Numbered from the stretch's first letter, positions 48,533 through 57,738 are shown. The stretch is 64,000 bases of DNA from an uncultured Clostridia bacterium (GCA_947630845.1 CANRJB010000007.1:29342-93341); one strand, 5' to 3'. Translations and numbers: made by a program. Notes: a model not told the origin generated them from the sequence alone.

Positions 48533-49067
48533 GAAAACAGGCACTGATGATATGTTCCCCCTCTGCAAACTGCCGGAACACGGCATCTTCCCGGTTGGAG
48601 CGGATGCCGTCCGGTGTAAGGGCAAAGCTGACTTCACGCATGGGATAGCTGATCCCGATGCCCTTTGCCTTGACATAGGCTTCTTTCAGTGTCCAGAGCT
48701 GCGTGAAGAGCAGGTCAGGATCATCGGCTGCGGCAAGGGCTTGCTGCTCCTCCTCCGAAAATACCCGGTGCACAACACGTTCCCGGAGCGGTCTGCGCTG
48801 CTCTGCATCCACGCCGCAGACAGACGATGAAAGCAAACAGACAGCAAGTCCTCTGCAATGGCTGAGATTGAAGTGCAGCGAAGGCATATCCGGAAAAAAG
48901 GGCTTGCCCATCGGGGTACATTCCATGCGCAGGGGGGCTGGCTTGCCGGTGTACTGTCTTACGCTTTCCGCAAGGAGGGCATGTGCGGCAGCATGCTGTT
49001 CTGCCGCTGTCTCCCCTGCCGGGCAGCAATACAGCATCCCCTGCGGAAGGGTCAGGCTCTTATACAT
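48513..49067 (-). CDS. 4'-Phosphopantetheinyl transferase, Sfp type
   Basis: 184 residues. LHFNLSHCRGLAVC, GVDAEQRR (magnesium-binding Asp) and LWTLKEAYVKAKGIG are the three Sfp/AcpS-family motifs. It loads the CoA-derived arm onto carrier proteins of fatty-acid, polyketide or peptide synthases; no such synthase is in the window. The ATG overlaps the end of the upstream regulator gene (ATGTATAA), so the two are coupled; a GTG 18 bases upstream is an alternative start. Short for Sfp (about 220), with a compact C-terminus. Confidence 0.87.
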   Translation of the reverse strand: MYKSLTLPQGMLYCCPAGETAAEQHAAAHALLAESVRQYTGKPAPLRMECTPMGKPFFPDMPSLHFNLSHCRGLAVCLLSSSVCGVDAEQRRPLRERVVHRVFSEEEQQALAAADDPDLLFTQLWTLKEAYVKAKGIGISYPMREVSFALTPDGIRSNREDAVFRQFAEGEHIISACFLRDRMP

Positions 49068-49449
49068 TCTTGGGCTGATAGCCACGCTCTGTCATGTAAC
49101 TGCGCAGCCGCAGATACGTCTCCTCACTGATGACATGCTCGATCTTGCAGGCATCTTTTTCGGCAGTTTCAGGCGTGACACCTAAATACTGCATAAAGAA
49201 ATCAGTGATGAGGGTATGCCGTTCATAGACGGCGACAGCACGTGCCTTCCCGGCTTTGGTAAGTCTGACCTGACCGTCATCGGCGACCGTGACCAGCCCC
49301 TCTTCCCGGAGGATGCGCATGGCACGGCTGATGCTCGGTTTGGTGTAGCCAAGTTCATTGGCAATGTCAACGGAACGGACGAAGGGATTTTTCTGCGTGA
49401 GCAGGTAGATCGTCTCAAGATAATCTTCGCCGGATTCATGCAGGGACAT
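49060..49449 (-). CDS. DtxR/MntR-family metal-dependent regulator
   Basis: 129 residues behind AAAGGTGGG. The N-terminal winged helix includes SGEDYLETIYLLTQKNP and ANELGYTKPSISRAM; the dimerisation domain has DFFMQYLGV and ACKIEHVISEET with the metal-site Glu/His set. No SH3 domain, so MntR-like. It should repress metal uptake when Mn or Fe is replete; the target is not next to it. Confidence 0.9.
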   Translation of the reverse strand: MSLHESGEDYLETIYLLTQKNPFVRSVDIANELGYTKPSISRAMRILREEGLVTVADDGQVRLTKAGKARAVAVYERHTLITDFFMQYLGVTPETAEKDACKIEHVISEETYLRLRSYMTERGYQPKNV

Positions 49450-49487
49450 AGTAAGCCCACCTTTCATTAGCAAGTCATCTGACTTCT

Positions 49488-49516
49488 ATTGTAACATATT
49501 CCCATGAAAAATGCAA
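49488..49516 (-). promoter_or_regulatory. Promoter of the DtxR-family gene
   Basis: Minus-strand TTGCAT and TACAAT with a 17-base spacer. Confidence 0.65.
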
Positions 49517-49609
49517 GGGAATCAGAAAATTTCACCGAATTTCCTGCGGCAGCTCTGAACGACTGCGCCGCAGGGGACTGATACCAACATAAAGAATGGA
49601 GGAAACAGT

Positions 49610-50338
49610 ATGGCAGATGCATTGGAAATACAGAGCATCAGCAAGTCCTACGGAAAAAAACAGGCAGTCCGTGAGGTCAGCTTCTCCGTGAAGGAGGGGG
49701 AGATCTTCGGGCTGATGGGCATGAACGGCGCAGGCAAGACCACGCTCCTGCGGATGCTTGCCACGCTCCTGAGACCTGATTCCGGCGATGCCCTGATCGC
49801 CGGACACAGCATTGTGAAAGCTCCCGAACAGGTGCGCACCTGTATCAGCTATCTGCCCGACGAGGCAGGTGCTTACCGGAGCATGACGGGGAAACACTAT
49901 CTGCAATTCATTGCCGGGCTGTATTTCAAGGAGGAACAGGCACAGAAGGCATGTGTGCAGCGTGGAGAGGATATCTGCGGACTGGGGGATACCCTGAACC
50001 GGAAGATCAGCACGTATTCAAGGGGCATGACACGCAAGCTCGTCCTTGCCCGTGCGGTCATGACACAGCCAAAACTTGCCATTCTTGACGAACCGACAAG
50101 CGGACTGGATGTTCTCAATTCACTGGACATCCGCAATGCCATCCTCCGCTGTGCGAAGGAATACGGCACAGCATTTCTGCTGTCCTCCCACCACATGCAG
50201 GAGATACACACCACTGCCGACCGGGCTGCCATCATGAAAGACGGTGTTGTGCTGACTTCCGGCACGCCGGAGGAGCTGCTTGCCCGGTACAGCGCATCCA
50301 CACTCGAAGAAGTCTTTGAAAGGGCGGTGAGAGCATGA
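49610..50338 (+). CDS. natA: ABC transporter ATP-binding protein (NatA-like)
   Basis: 242 residues. Walker A GMNGAGKTT near residue 37, a Q-loop region with YLPDEAGAYRSMTG, signature-like YSRGMTRKLVLARA near residue 136 and Walker B LAILDEPTSGLD. With the permease gene that overlaps it by four bases it forms a NatAB-type exporter (sodium or lipid/drug efflux); the cargo is not certain. RBS is GGAGGAAAC. Confidence 0.9.
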   Translation: MADALEIQSISKSYGKKQAVREVSFSVKEGEIFGLMGMNGAGKTTLLRMLATLLRPDSGDALIAGHSIVKAPEQVRTCISYLPDEAGAYRSMTGKHYLQFIAGLYFKEEQAQKACVQRGEDICGLGDTLNRKISTYSRGMTRKLVLARAVMTQPKLAILDEPTSGLDVLNSLDIRNAILRCAKEYGTAFLLSSHHMQEIHTTADRAAIMKDGVVLTSGTPEELLARYSASTLEEVFERAVRA

Positions 50339-51624
50339 TGCATTTACTGCGGAAGGAGCTTTCGGAGCTGATCAACAAACAGATGCTCATCGGTCTGTCT
50401 GTCAGCTTTGTTCTCATCATCGTACTCGGTGTGCTGATGACCTCGACCATCACGGGGGAATGGACAGAAAGCGGCACGGTACATATCATCGACAACGACC
50501 GGACGGCGTTCACACAGTCCATCTCTGACGACCTCTCCGAACGGGGCTATACCGTGGAGACGGCTGAGGACTTTGAGACGGCAGTCAGGGAAAAGGGATG
50601 GAAGGATGCGGTGCTTCTGCCGGAGGGCATGACGGAGACTCTGCTTGAACGGCATGAGGCATGCCAGCTTGCAACTTACACGGCACTGCACTCCACAGCC
50701 ACGACAGCAATGCTCTCCAGCGGCGGCAGTGCAAGCATTGTGACCTCTGCCATAGAGGATCTGCTGTCGGAGGAGTATTTACAGGGGGAGCTTGCGTTTC
50801 TGTCCGACCCGGTGGAGCTGACCCCTTACACCTATGCCAACGGCGTGACTGTACAGGAGGACAGCACTGCCATTATCCAGTCGCTTGCGCTGTTTGACCA
50901 ACTGATGCCGCTTGCGCTGTTTCTGCTCGTGGTGCTGACGGCGCAGACCATCATCACGGCGATCGCCACGGAAAAAACAGACAAGACACTGGAAACGCTC
51001 CTGTCTGCACCTGTGCCCCGCAGCTCTGTCATCGGTGCAAAGATGGCGGCAGCACTGATCGTGGCACTGATCTATGCGGTGACATATGCGTTGGGCTTCC
51101 TGACGGCAATGCTGCTGACGGTGAGCGGAAGGGTGGATGCGGGCAATTCCGGTATCGGTGCAGCATTCACAGGGCTGGTCAACATCCGGAATGCCACAGA
51201 GCAGCTCGGTTTACAGATCCCGGCATACGGCTGGCTCGGCGTTTTAGCACAGCTTGCGCTGACACTGGGGATCGCCCTGACGGCATCGATCATACTGGGC
51301 GGACTGGTAGAGGATGCCAAAAGCGCACAGACGGCAAGCATGCCGGTCATGCTGCTGACGATGTTCCCCTACATCCTCTCGATGGTATCCGATATCCGGA
51401 GCATGGAGGGCGGTGCGAAATGGCTGCTCTACCTCATCCCCTTCACCCATACCTTCACGGCAACAGGCAATCTCCGGTTTCACGACAGCATAACTTTCTG
51501 GGGAGGGCTGTTGTATCAGGCAGTTTTCCTGACCGGAATGACCTTTGCGGCACTGAAAATGTACAGCTCGGATATCCTGTTCGTACATGGTATCAAAAAG
51601 AAGGCAGATACAGAAAAGCAGTGA
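50335..51624 (+). CDS. natB: ABC-2 type permease (NatB-like)
   Basis: 429 residues. One N-terminal helix (about residues 20-42), a large extracytoplasmic domain to about residue 180, then five to six helices; KTDKTLETLLSAPVPRSSVIGAK near residue 215 is the coupling-helix sequence typical of NatB/ABC-2 exporters. Two adjacent ATGs (50335, 50338) can start it; both overlap natA. It acts with NatA in the cytoplasmic membrane. Confidence 0.9.
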   Translation: MMHLLRKELSELINKQMLIGLSVSFVLIIVLGVLMTSTITGEWTESGTVHIIDNDRTAFTQSISDDLSERGYTVETAEDFETAVREKGWKDAVLLPEGMTETLLERHEACQLATYTALHSTATTAMLSSGGSASIVTSAIEDLLSEEYLQGELAFLSDPVELTPYTYANGVTVQEDSTAIIQSLALFDQLMPLALFLLVVLTAQTIITAIATEKTDKTLETLLSAPVPRSSVIGAKMAAALIVALIYAVTYALGFLTAMLLTVSGRVDAGNSGIGAAFTGLVNIRNATEQLGLQIPAYGWLGVLAQLALTLGIALTASIILGGLVEDAKSAQTASMPVMLLTMFPYILSMVSDIRSMEGGAKWLLYLIPFTHTFTATGNLRFHDSITFWGGLLYQAVFLTGMTFAALKMYSSDILFVHGIKKKADTEKQ

Positions 51625-51648
51625 TGTGCTTCCCCGGCACGACACAGG

Positions 51649-51682
51649 CACCCATGTCAGCCACAAGCGGCTGGCATGGGTG
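51649..51682 (+). terminator. Terminator-like hairpin after natAB
   Basis: Fourteen-base stem CACCCATGTCAGCC/GGCTGGCATGGGTG with one mismatch and a six-base loop, followed by ATTGTTG. Confidence 0.7.
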
Positions 51683-51706
51683 ATTGTTGAATATGCACAA
51701 AAATCT

Positions 51707-51716
51707 AAAACGTTTT
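51707..51716. promoter_or_regulatory. AAAACGTTTT palindrome upstream of the first EAL gene
   Basis: Ten-base perfect palindrome 31 bases before the -35 box of the EAL gene. The same core, extended to GAAAACGTTTTC, occurs at 63711-63722 in the leader of the second EAL gene. Confidence 0.4.
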
Positions 51717-51747
51717 TGAAAAAAATGCAGATAATTGCAAAAACGGC

Positions 51748-51776
51748 TTGCATTTATTCCATGAATATGTTAAAAT
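51748..51776 (+). promoter_or_regulatory. Promoter of the first EAL gene
   Basis: TTGCAT and TAAAAT with a 17-base spacer. Confidence 0.7.
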
Positions 51777-51815
51777 AATGAGGTAGAGTTTCTGAGGAAA
51801 GGAGAGAGTAGGGTC

Positions 51816-53726
51816 ATGGCTGCGGTGCGGATGGATTTTGAAATATGCTCCCTCATCTTCCTGCTTTTGTTCCTGATCACTTCCGCCTTGCGGAAACAGA
51901 CGGGCAGCCTGATCTCCGGCAACGCCGGAATGCTCACGATCCTTACCTGTACATCCGAAGTGCTTGAGATCGCAGCGGTGCAGTGCTTCCAGAAAGACAG
52001 CAGCTTTCTCCGCATGCTCTCCTGTACGGCACTGCTGATCTGTTTGTGCCTGCTGCCGACGACTTTCAGAGAATTTTTCGTGTTCCGGCGGCAGCATGAG
52101 ACAAAACGTGACCCCCTGCTCCGGATGCTGAATATGATCCCGGCTGTGCTGTGCATCATCACCATCCTGTGCAGCATCTTCAACAGATATGTGTTCTATA
52201 TCGACGCAAGGGGATTCCATACGGGGCGGTTCTTCTTCCTCATCTATCTCAACTATGCGGTCTATGCCGTCCTTTCTTTCATCCACATCCTTTACCATAA
52301 GCGGCACAGACGCATCCCTCTGCTGATGGCAGCAGTGATTCTCTGCATGGGAGCAATGCCGGCTGTACTCACTGCTATTTTTCCGGATGTGCCGATGTTC
52401 AGTCTCTGCATGACCGGCATGGTCTTTCTTGCGTTCAGCAGCGAAGAACAGAGCTATCTCTTCACGGATATCATTTCCGGCGCACTCAACCGGGAAGCTT
52501 TCCTTTTCTCCATTCAGGAGGCTGAGGAACGGGGACAGTATAAACATGTCTTTGCCATCGGCATGGATAATTTCAAGCTCATCAACGAGATGTACACCGT
52601 TGAGGGCGGCAATCAGCTCATGCGGCAGCTGGTGAGCATTCTGCAAGGTGAATTCAGCCGACGGCGTATCTACCGCCTTGGCGGCGATACCTTCGCACTG
52701 ATCGTGCCGGGCGATACCGAATACAACAAAACAATTGATACCCTGCACAAGATCCTCTCCCGTCCCTTCCAGTGCAACGGTCACACCGTCCGGCTGTCAG
52801 CATGTATCGGTGTCGTCCATACTGCCAACCACTCCAGTATGGAGTTAGTCTCTGCGCTGGAGTATGCGCTCTCGCAGGCAAAAGCTGTCGGTAAGGGGGA
52901 AGTGTTCGATGCCGCTGCCGACTCTGCCAATGCCATCAAGCGGCATAAGGCAATTGAAACTGCTATCATGGAAAATATACGGCAGCAGCGTTTTGAGGTA
53001 CACTACCAGCCTATCTTTGATACCCGCAAGAAAAGATTCCACTCCATGGAAGCCCTTGCACGACTGAATGTGCCGGGCTATGGGTATGTATCGCCGGAGG
53101 AATTTATCCGCATCGCTGAAAAGAACGGCACGATCCTGAAGATCGGACTGCTTGTTCTTGAGGAAGTCTGCCGGTTTATCAAGGAGACAGACCTTGCGGA
53201 CAAGGGAATCGAATATGTGGAGGTCAATCTCTCCGTCGTGCAGTGTACGAATGATTCCATCTACCCAAGTATCCGCAGTGTGCTGCAAAAATATGATATC
53301 CCTCCCGAAATGATCAATCTCGAACTGACGGAGTCGGCTGCTGCCTATTCCGAAAAAAAGCTCATCCGCAATCTTGCACGCATGTCGCTGATGAACCTGA
53401 GCTTCTCCCTCGATGACTATGGTTCGGGATACTCCAATATCAACTACATCGTCACCCTCCCCTTCACGATTGCCAAGATCGACAAATACCTCGTCTGGGC
53501 GGCAGCAAAATCTCCGACTTCACGCATTATTTTAGAGCATATTATCTCCATGTTCCGTGACATCCATATGAAAGTCGTCACGGAGGGCATTGAGGATGCC
53601 GAAATGGCTGAGATGGTCACACGCATGGGGGCAGACTTTTTGCAGGGCTATTACTACAGTAAGCCCGTCCCGAAGGAGCTGCTGCTCGAACGGCTTGAGG
53701 ACGGCTATGTAGAGCGGTTTTTATGA
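51816..53726 (+). CDS. Membrane GGDEF/EAL protein, predicted c-di-GMP phosphodiesterase
   Basis: 636 residues. Six to seven membrane helices fill residues 1-205. The GGDEF-like domain (about 225-375) reads GGDTF at 289-293, losing the essential Glu, so cyclase activity is doubtful. The EAL domain (about 385-630) keeps EAL at 412-414, VNLSV, ELTES, DDYGSGYS, KIDK, TEGIE and LQGYYYSKP, the full metal and catalytic set, so it should cleave c-di-GMP to pGpG. It overlaps no gene but is followed 17 bases later by an HAMP sensor protein. Confidence 0.92.
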   Translation: MAAVRMDFEICSLIFLLLFLITSALRKQTGSLISGNAGMLTILTCTSEVLEIAAVQCFQKDSSFLRMLSCTALLICLCLLPTTFREFFVFRRQHETKRDPLLRMLNMIPAVLCIITILCSIFNRYVFYIDARGFHTGRFFFLIYLNYAVYAVLSFIHILYHKRHRRIPLLMAAVILCMGAMPAVLTAIFPDVPMFSLCMTGMVFLAFSSEEQSYLFTDIISGALNREAFLFSIQEAEERGQYKHVFAIGMDNFKLINEMYTVEGGNQLMRQLVSILQGEFSRRRIYRLGGDTFALIVPGDTEYNKTIDTLHKILSRPFQCNGHTVRLSACIGVVHTANHSSMELVSALEYALSQAKAVGKGEVFDAAADSANAIKRHKAIETAIMENIRQQRFEVHYQPIFDTRKKRFHSMEALARLNVPGYGYVSPEEFIRIAEKNGTILKIGLLVLEEVCRFIKETDLADKGIEYVEVNLSVVQCTNDSIYPSIRSVLQKYDIPPEMINLELTESAAAYSEKKLIRNLARMSLMNLSFSLDDYGSGYSNINYIVTLPFTIAKIDKYLVWAAAKSPTSRIILEHIISMFRDIHMKVVTEGIEDAEMAEMVTRMGADFLQGYYYSKPVPKELLLERLEDGYVERFL

Positions 53727-53743
53727 GCCGGAAAGGAGCTTTT

Positions 53744-54928
53744 ATGAGTGAACCCGGAAGAAAAAAAACAGTGCTGAGTATCCGGCAGAAACTGTCGCTG
53801 AGTTATCTGATATTGGTATTCTTTATCTTTCTGATCGGCAGTGTCGGGGCGTTCAGCATCTATATGGTGAACCGCAACGGCAGCATGATCTATTCCGATC
53901 ATTTGCAGGCGGTCAACATCCTGCGAAACCTGAATCAGAATCTATGGGAGATCGACAGGGATGTCGTACTCCTTACGACCGATACGGGTACGGACAGCAA
54001 AACGGATTATATCTACAATATCCGGATGCGCCAGACCGAAAACGGTCAGCTTCTCATTGCCTACAGTCAGATCACACCTGACGATGCACAGTTTGAGGAC
54101 TGCCGTTCACAAATCGAAGCCTATGACAACAAGGTGAACAGCATCCTTGACGGGCTTGACATGATGGACAATACACAGGAAAGTGTCTCTGCGATCGAGT
54201 CGCTTGAACAGGATGTCTCTGTGCTGCTTGATGACATGATCGCCCGGTCTATCGAAGCTGCTGATAACTGTAATGCCGAAAATCAGCGTATCTTCAACAC
54301 CATTATCAAGACAGTGATCATTGTATGTCTGGCGGCGGCAGCAATTGCTGCACTGATCGCCGTCTACATCAGCAGCTATCTTACGAAACGGCTTGAAACC
54401 ATCCGCAGCTTTGCAAAACGTATGGCTGAATACAATATTTCCGATGACATCGAGGATGTATCGGATGATGAGATCGGCAGGACAATGGTGGCTCTGAACG
54501 ATTCGCAGTTCATGATACGTGAGCTGATCGAGAAAATTGTCAACGAGACGACCATCATGAGCGACATGGGAGAGGATATTTCCGCAGCACTGCGGCGAAT
54601 CAAGGAACGTCTCCAGTCGGTAAGCATGATGATCATGCAGTCCGGACAGATGGCGAATGGCATGGACAGCACGCTGTCAGAGGTGCTTGCAAGCGGTGAG
54701 GTGGAAGAAAATGCCGCTGCCAGTCTCCGCAAACTGCTGCCGATATCGGAGGAGGCAAGGACGATGCTGGTCGATGCGATGGGAGAAATGAACAGCATCA
54801 ACATGCAGCTCGAACAGATCGCCGTCACTTCCGACCACCAGAATGAGCTTGCCAATGACAACCGGGAACGTATCCAACAGTTCCGCTCCCAACCACAGAC
54901 GGAACAGCATACAGAACAGGAAGAATAA
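53744..54928 (+). CDS. HAMP-domain sensor protein resembling a chemoreceptor without the signalling tip
   Basis: 394 residues from an ATG behind AAAGGAG. Helix 1 at about residues 20-45, a helical extracytoplasmic region to about 190 (four-helix-bundle sensor type), helix 2 at about 192-215, a HAMP-like segment with KRMAEYNISDDIEDVSDDEIG, then a predicted coiled coil to the end. The receptor methyl-helix and the conserved hairpin tip for CheA/CheW are not seen, so it is not a normal chemoreceptor. Its place behind the EAL gene suggests it senses for, or scaffolds, that enzyme. Confidence 0.75.
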   Translation: MSEPGRKKTVLSIRQKLSLSYLILVFFIFLIGSVGAFSIYMVNRNGSMIYSDHLQAVNILRNLNQNLWEIDRDVVLLTTDTGTDSKTDYIYNIRMRQTENGQLLIAYSQITPDDAQFEDCRSQIEAYDNKVNSILDGLDMMDNTQESVSAIESLEQDVSVLLDDMIARSIEAADNCNAENQRIFNTIIKTVIIVCLAAAAIAALIAVYISSYLTKRLETIRSFAKRMAEYNISDDIEDVSDDEIGRTMVALNDSQFMIRELIEKIVNETTIMSDMGEDISAALRRIKERLQSVSMMIMQSGQMANGMDSTLSEVLASGEVEENAAASLRKLLPISEEARTMLVDAMGEMNSINMQLEQIAVTSDHQNELANDNRERIQQFRSQPQTEQHTEQEE

Positions 54929-54931
54929 CAG

Positions 54932-54971
54932 CACTCCGCCCACTGCGCCGCAAGACGCAAGGGGCGGAGTG
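54932..54971. terminator. Convergent terminator between the HAMP gene and bioY
   Basis: CACTCCGCCC/GGGCGGAGTG stem with inner TGCG/CGCA pairing, followed by TTTGC. Confidence 0.65.
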
Positions 54972-54988
54972 TTTGCATTCCTGCCAGA

Positions 54989-55537
54989 TCATGCTGTCTG
55001 CTCCATCCGGCGAATACGGGGGAGTGCTTTTCTTGCCACTGCGGCAAGCAGGAAACACATTGCAATGTCCTTCGGCAGCGGCACAAGCCAACAGCTCACT
55101 ATCATTGCCCAGATGCCAACGTCTGAACCAAGATAATACTTGCTGATGCAAAAATAGTAGAGCAGTCCCACAACATACACCAACACGATCGCTGCCAACC
55201 CGGCAAGCAGCAGCCGCCGGAACGTCGGCTCACCCTGTTCAGCGATCCATCCCGTAAGATACGCTGCACCGCAGTAGCCGAGGATAAAGCCGAATGTGGG
55301 CTGGAAGATGTAGCCGATGCCGCCTCCGCCCGAAAATACCGGAACGCCAAGCAGTCCGATCAGGAGAAAGCACAGCACACTCATAAGCCCCCGATTCCGT
55401 CCAAGCAGCAGTCCGGCAAGTATGGTGAGCGGAAACTGCATGACAAGCGGACACAATGGCAGCGGTATGCGGATGTATGCCCCCACACAGATCAGTGCCG
55501 TGAACATGGCGGTCATGGTAATGTCCTTCAGTTTCAT
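54989..55537 (-). CDS. bioY: Biotin transporter BioY (ECF S component)
   Basis: 182 residues from ATG behind AAAGGAGG. Six hydrophobic helices; RIPLPLCPLVMQFPLTILAGL near residue 26 and the Gly-rich PVFSGGGGIGYIFQPTFGF near residue 65 match BioY. It binds biotin in the membrane and works with a shared energising module (EcfA/A'/T) encoded elsewhere. Monocistronic, behind a BirA-like operator, so uptake should be switched by biotin status. Confidence 0.95.
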   Translation of the reverse strand: MKLKDITMTAMFTALICVGAYIRIPLPLCPLVMQFPLTILAGLLLGRNRGLMSVLCFLLIGLLGVPVFSGGGGIGYIFQPTFGFILGYCGAAYLTGWIAEQGEPTFRRLLLAGLAAIVLVYVVGLLYYFCISKYYLGSDVGIWAMIVSCWLVPLPKDIAMCFLLAAVARKALPRIRRMEQTA

Positions 55538-55559
55538 GAAAAAACCTCCTTTTTTCTTT

Positions 55560-55613
55560 ATTATACCACAGTTTATTTTATTTGTCAACCGTTTTTATGA
55601 AATTAGTTGACAA
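55560..55613 (-). promoter_or_regulatory. bioY promoter overlapped by a BirA-like operator
   Basis: Minus-strand TTGACA (55583-55588) and TATAAT (55560-55565) with a 17-base spacer. The -35 lies in TTGTCAACC-N14-AGTTGACAA (55582-55613), which matches the known BirA site layout of nine-base arms around a 14-base spacer. Confidence 0.85.
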
Positions 55614-55647
55614 TAAAAACAAACAAAACCGATGCCTTGCGCATCGG
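55614..55647 (-). terminator. Terminator of the folate operon
   Basis: ACCGATGC/GCATCGGT stem with a five-base loop, followed on the minus strand by TTTGTTTGTTTTT. It directly precedes the BirA-like site. Confidence 0.8.
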
Positions 55648-56115
55648 TTAAAGATCGGTATCATGAGCATAAACGGAAAAATACAGCCGTTCCCTCTCCA
55701 CCCTCTCAATGAGCCGGAATTGCGGCGGCATCGGCGGAAAGTATACATCCCCCTCATAGGCAGCTTTCAGCTCCGTGAGGTAGATGCGCTCTGCATATGC
55801 CATCCCTTCGGCATAGATCCGTGTACCGCCGCAGAGAAACACATTCTCCCGGACGGCTGCCTTTCTGATGGCTTCGGGCAATGTTGCCGCCGTGCAGAGG
55901 TTGTCCCCGTGCAGATGGAGCGTGCCGGATACGATAACATGATAACGACCCGGCAGCGGATGCCCGATTTCTTCATAGGTGCGCCGCCCCATGATGACGC
56001 TGCTGCCCATCGTGAGGGTGCGGAAATGTGCCCTGTCCTCCGGTTCGCTGAACGGGATGCGTCCCTGCCGTCCGATCACTCCGTTCGCTGCGACCGCTGC
56101 GATCATGCTAATCAT
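55648..56115 (-). CDS. folA: Dihydrofolate reductase
   Basis: 155 residues. MISMIAAVAANGVIGRQGRIPF is the N-terminal substrate loop; VIMGRRTYEEIG and FLCGGTRIY bind NADPH. It reduces dihydrofolate to tetrahydrofolate, the last step of the pathway encoded by the preceding genes. The normally conserved Trp and Pro around residue 20 appear as GRIPF without the Trp. Overlaps folBK by eight bases. Confidence 0.93.
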   Translation of the reverse strand: MISMIAAVAANGVIGRQGRIPFSEPEDRAHFRTLTMGSSVIMGRRTYEEIGHPLPGRYHVIVSGTLHLHGDNLCTAATLPEAIRKAAVRENVFLCGGTRIYAEGMAYAERIYLTELKAAYEGDVYFPPMPPQFRLIERVERERLYFSVYAHDTDL

Positions 56116-56923
56116 GCAGCCGCTCCAACATCTGTGCCGCTGTCAGCCCCGACACGGGATGCCGATAATATGGTGCGATCTGCACCAGCGGCGCAAGCAC
56201 AAATCTTCGGTTCTGCATGTCCGGATGCGGCACTGTCAGCTCTTCGTCCGACATGACCACATCATCATAAAAAATCACATCCAGATCCAATGTCCGTGGT
56301 CCCCAGTGGATGTCCCGCTTCCGGTCGGCTTCCTGTTCGAGTGAACGCAGATACCGCAGCAGACCATGCGGTGAATGCACAGTTTCACAGAGCAGTATGC
56401 CGTTCAGAAAATCCGCCTGTTCGGTGTAGCCGTAAGGCTTTGTGCGGATGAAATCGGACACGGTGATGTGACGGAATTCCTCGCTGTTCCGGAGCGCAGT
56501 GACGGCATTTGTCATGTATGCTCTGCTGTCGCCCATGTTCGAGCCGAGCGCAATGACTGCCTTGTGCCATCCTCTGTCGATCTGCACGGATACTGACCTG
56601 AACGCCATCGGAATGGGAGCTTCGGGCTTGCGTATCTCAAGCACGATGCGCTCCACAAGCGGAAATGTCCGCAGCACTGCCATGGCACAGCTCTGCGCTG
56701 CCGCTTCAAGCAGTTTGCAGGTCTGCCCTGTCATGACCTCCGACAAAAGGCTGCACACTGCCCCATAATCCACAGAATCTGTCAGCGCATCCGTGTGCCC
56801 TGCCTGCTCGGTGTCCACATATAATTCTGCATTGATATAAAAATGCTGCCCCTTTTCATTTTCAGAGGGAAATACGCCATGATGCGCAAAAATCTGTAAT
56901 TCCTCAATTCTGATGATGTCCAT
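56108..56923 (-). CDS. folK: Bifunctional dihydroneopterin aldolase / HPPK (FolB-FolK fusion)
   Basis: 271 residues. Residues about 1-118 are FolB (RIEELQIFAHHGVFPSENEKG, with the active Glu/Lys region ERIVLEIRKPEAP), making 6-hydroxymethyl-dihydropterin; residues about 120-271 are FolK (VIALGSNMGDSRAYM, then RKRDIHWGPRTLDLDVIFYDD), adding pyrophosphate from ATP. Both activities feed FolP, whose gene overlaps by 20 bases upstream. Confidence 0.94.
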   Translation of the reverse strand: MDIIRIEELQIFAHHGVFPSENEKGQHFYINAELYVDTEQAGHTDALTDSVDYGAVCSLLSEVMTGQTCKLLEAAAQSCAMAVLRTFPLVERIVLEIRKPEAPIPMAFRSVSVQIDRGWHKAVIALGSNMGDSRAYMTNAVTALRNSEEFRHITVSDFIRTKPYGYTEQADFLNGILLCETVHSPHGLLRYLRSLEQEADRKRDIHWGPRTLDLDVIFYDDVVMSDEELTVPHPDMQNRRFVLAPLVQIAPYYRHPVSGLTAAQMLERLHD

Positions 56924-57737
56924 CGCCGCTCCTCCTGACTGCCAATGCCATCATGACAGCACGTTTGTTTTCCTTTACATCATGCACCCGGATCACGGCT
57001 GCTCCCTGCATCACGCCGATCACGGTTGTGGCAAGCGTGCCTTCAAGGCGTTCCTCTGTCGGCAGGTCAAGGGTCTGTCCGATGACCGACTTCCGGGATG
57101 CGCCGAGCAGCACGGGTAAGCCGAGACGCTCCCTGAATTCCCCCAGACACCGCAGCATTTCGAGATTCTGCGCATAGCTCTTGGCAAAGCCAATGCCCGG
57201 GTCAACAAGTATCTGCTCTCTCCGGATGCCGGCAGAATCGGCTATGGCAAGGCTCTCCTGCATGTCGCTGCATACATCGTCCATAAAATTCGCATACTCC
57301 GCATGGCGGCGGTTGTGCATCAGGCAGCAGGGAATGCCGCTTTTTGCAAGAAGGGATGCCATTTCTCCGTTGTCATAACGCAGTCCCCAGATATCATTGA
57401 TCAGATGCACGCCGGATGCAATGCCTGCCTGTGCGACCTTCCATTTATAGGTGTCGAGCGACATCGGCACATTAAAACGTGTCCGGACGGCTTCGATGAC
57501 GGGCAGCACCCTCTCCATTTCCTCTTGTTCGGAAATCTGCGTATAGCCCGGACGTGTGGACTCGCCGCCAATGTCAAGAATATCCATCCCTTCGGTAAGC
57601 ATCTGTTCCACATGCCGCAGGGCTGCATCCGTTTGCAGGAATTTTCCGCCGTCCGAAAAGGAATCCGTCGTCACATTCAGAATGCCCATCAGATAGCAAT
57701 TTTCCGTAAAGTCAAACTCCCTCGTTCCGATTCGCAT
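56904..57737 (-). CDS. folP: Dihydropteroate synthase
   Basis: 277 residues, TIM barrel. MGILNVTTDSFSDGG and DIGGESTRPGYTQIS are the two classic DHPS signatures; DPGIGFAKSYAQNLE and GASRKSVIG follow. It condenses the pterin pyrophosphate with p-aminobenzoate and is the sulfonamide target. One base downstream of the HD-domain gene. Confidence 0.96.
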   Translation of the reverse strand: MRIGTREFDFTENCYLMGILNVTTDSFSDGGKFLQTDAALRHVEQMLTEGMDILDIGGESTRPGYTQISEQEEMERVLPVIEAVRTRFNVPMSLDTYKWKVAQAGIASGVHLINDIWGLRYDNGEMASLLAKSGIPCCLMHNRRHAEYANFMDDVCSDMQESLAIADSAGIRREQILVDPGIGFAKSYAQNLEMLRCLGEFRERLGLPVLLGASRKSVIGQTLDLPTEERLEGTLATTVIGVMQGAAVIRVHDVKENKRAVMMALAVRRSGDGHHQN

Positions 57738-57738
57738 A

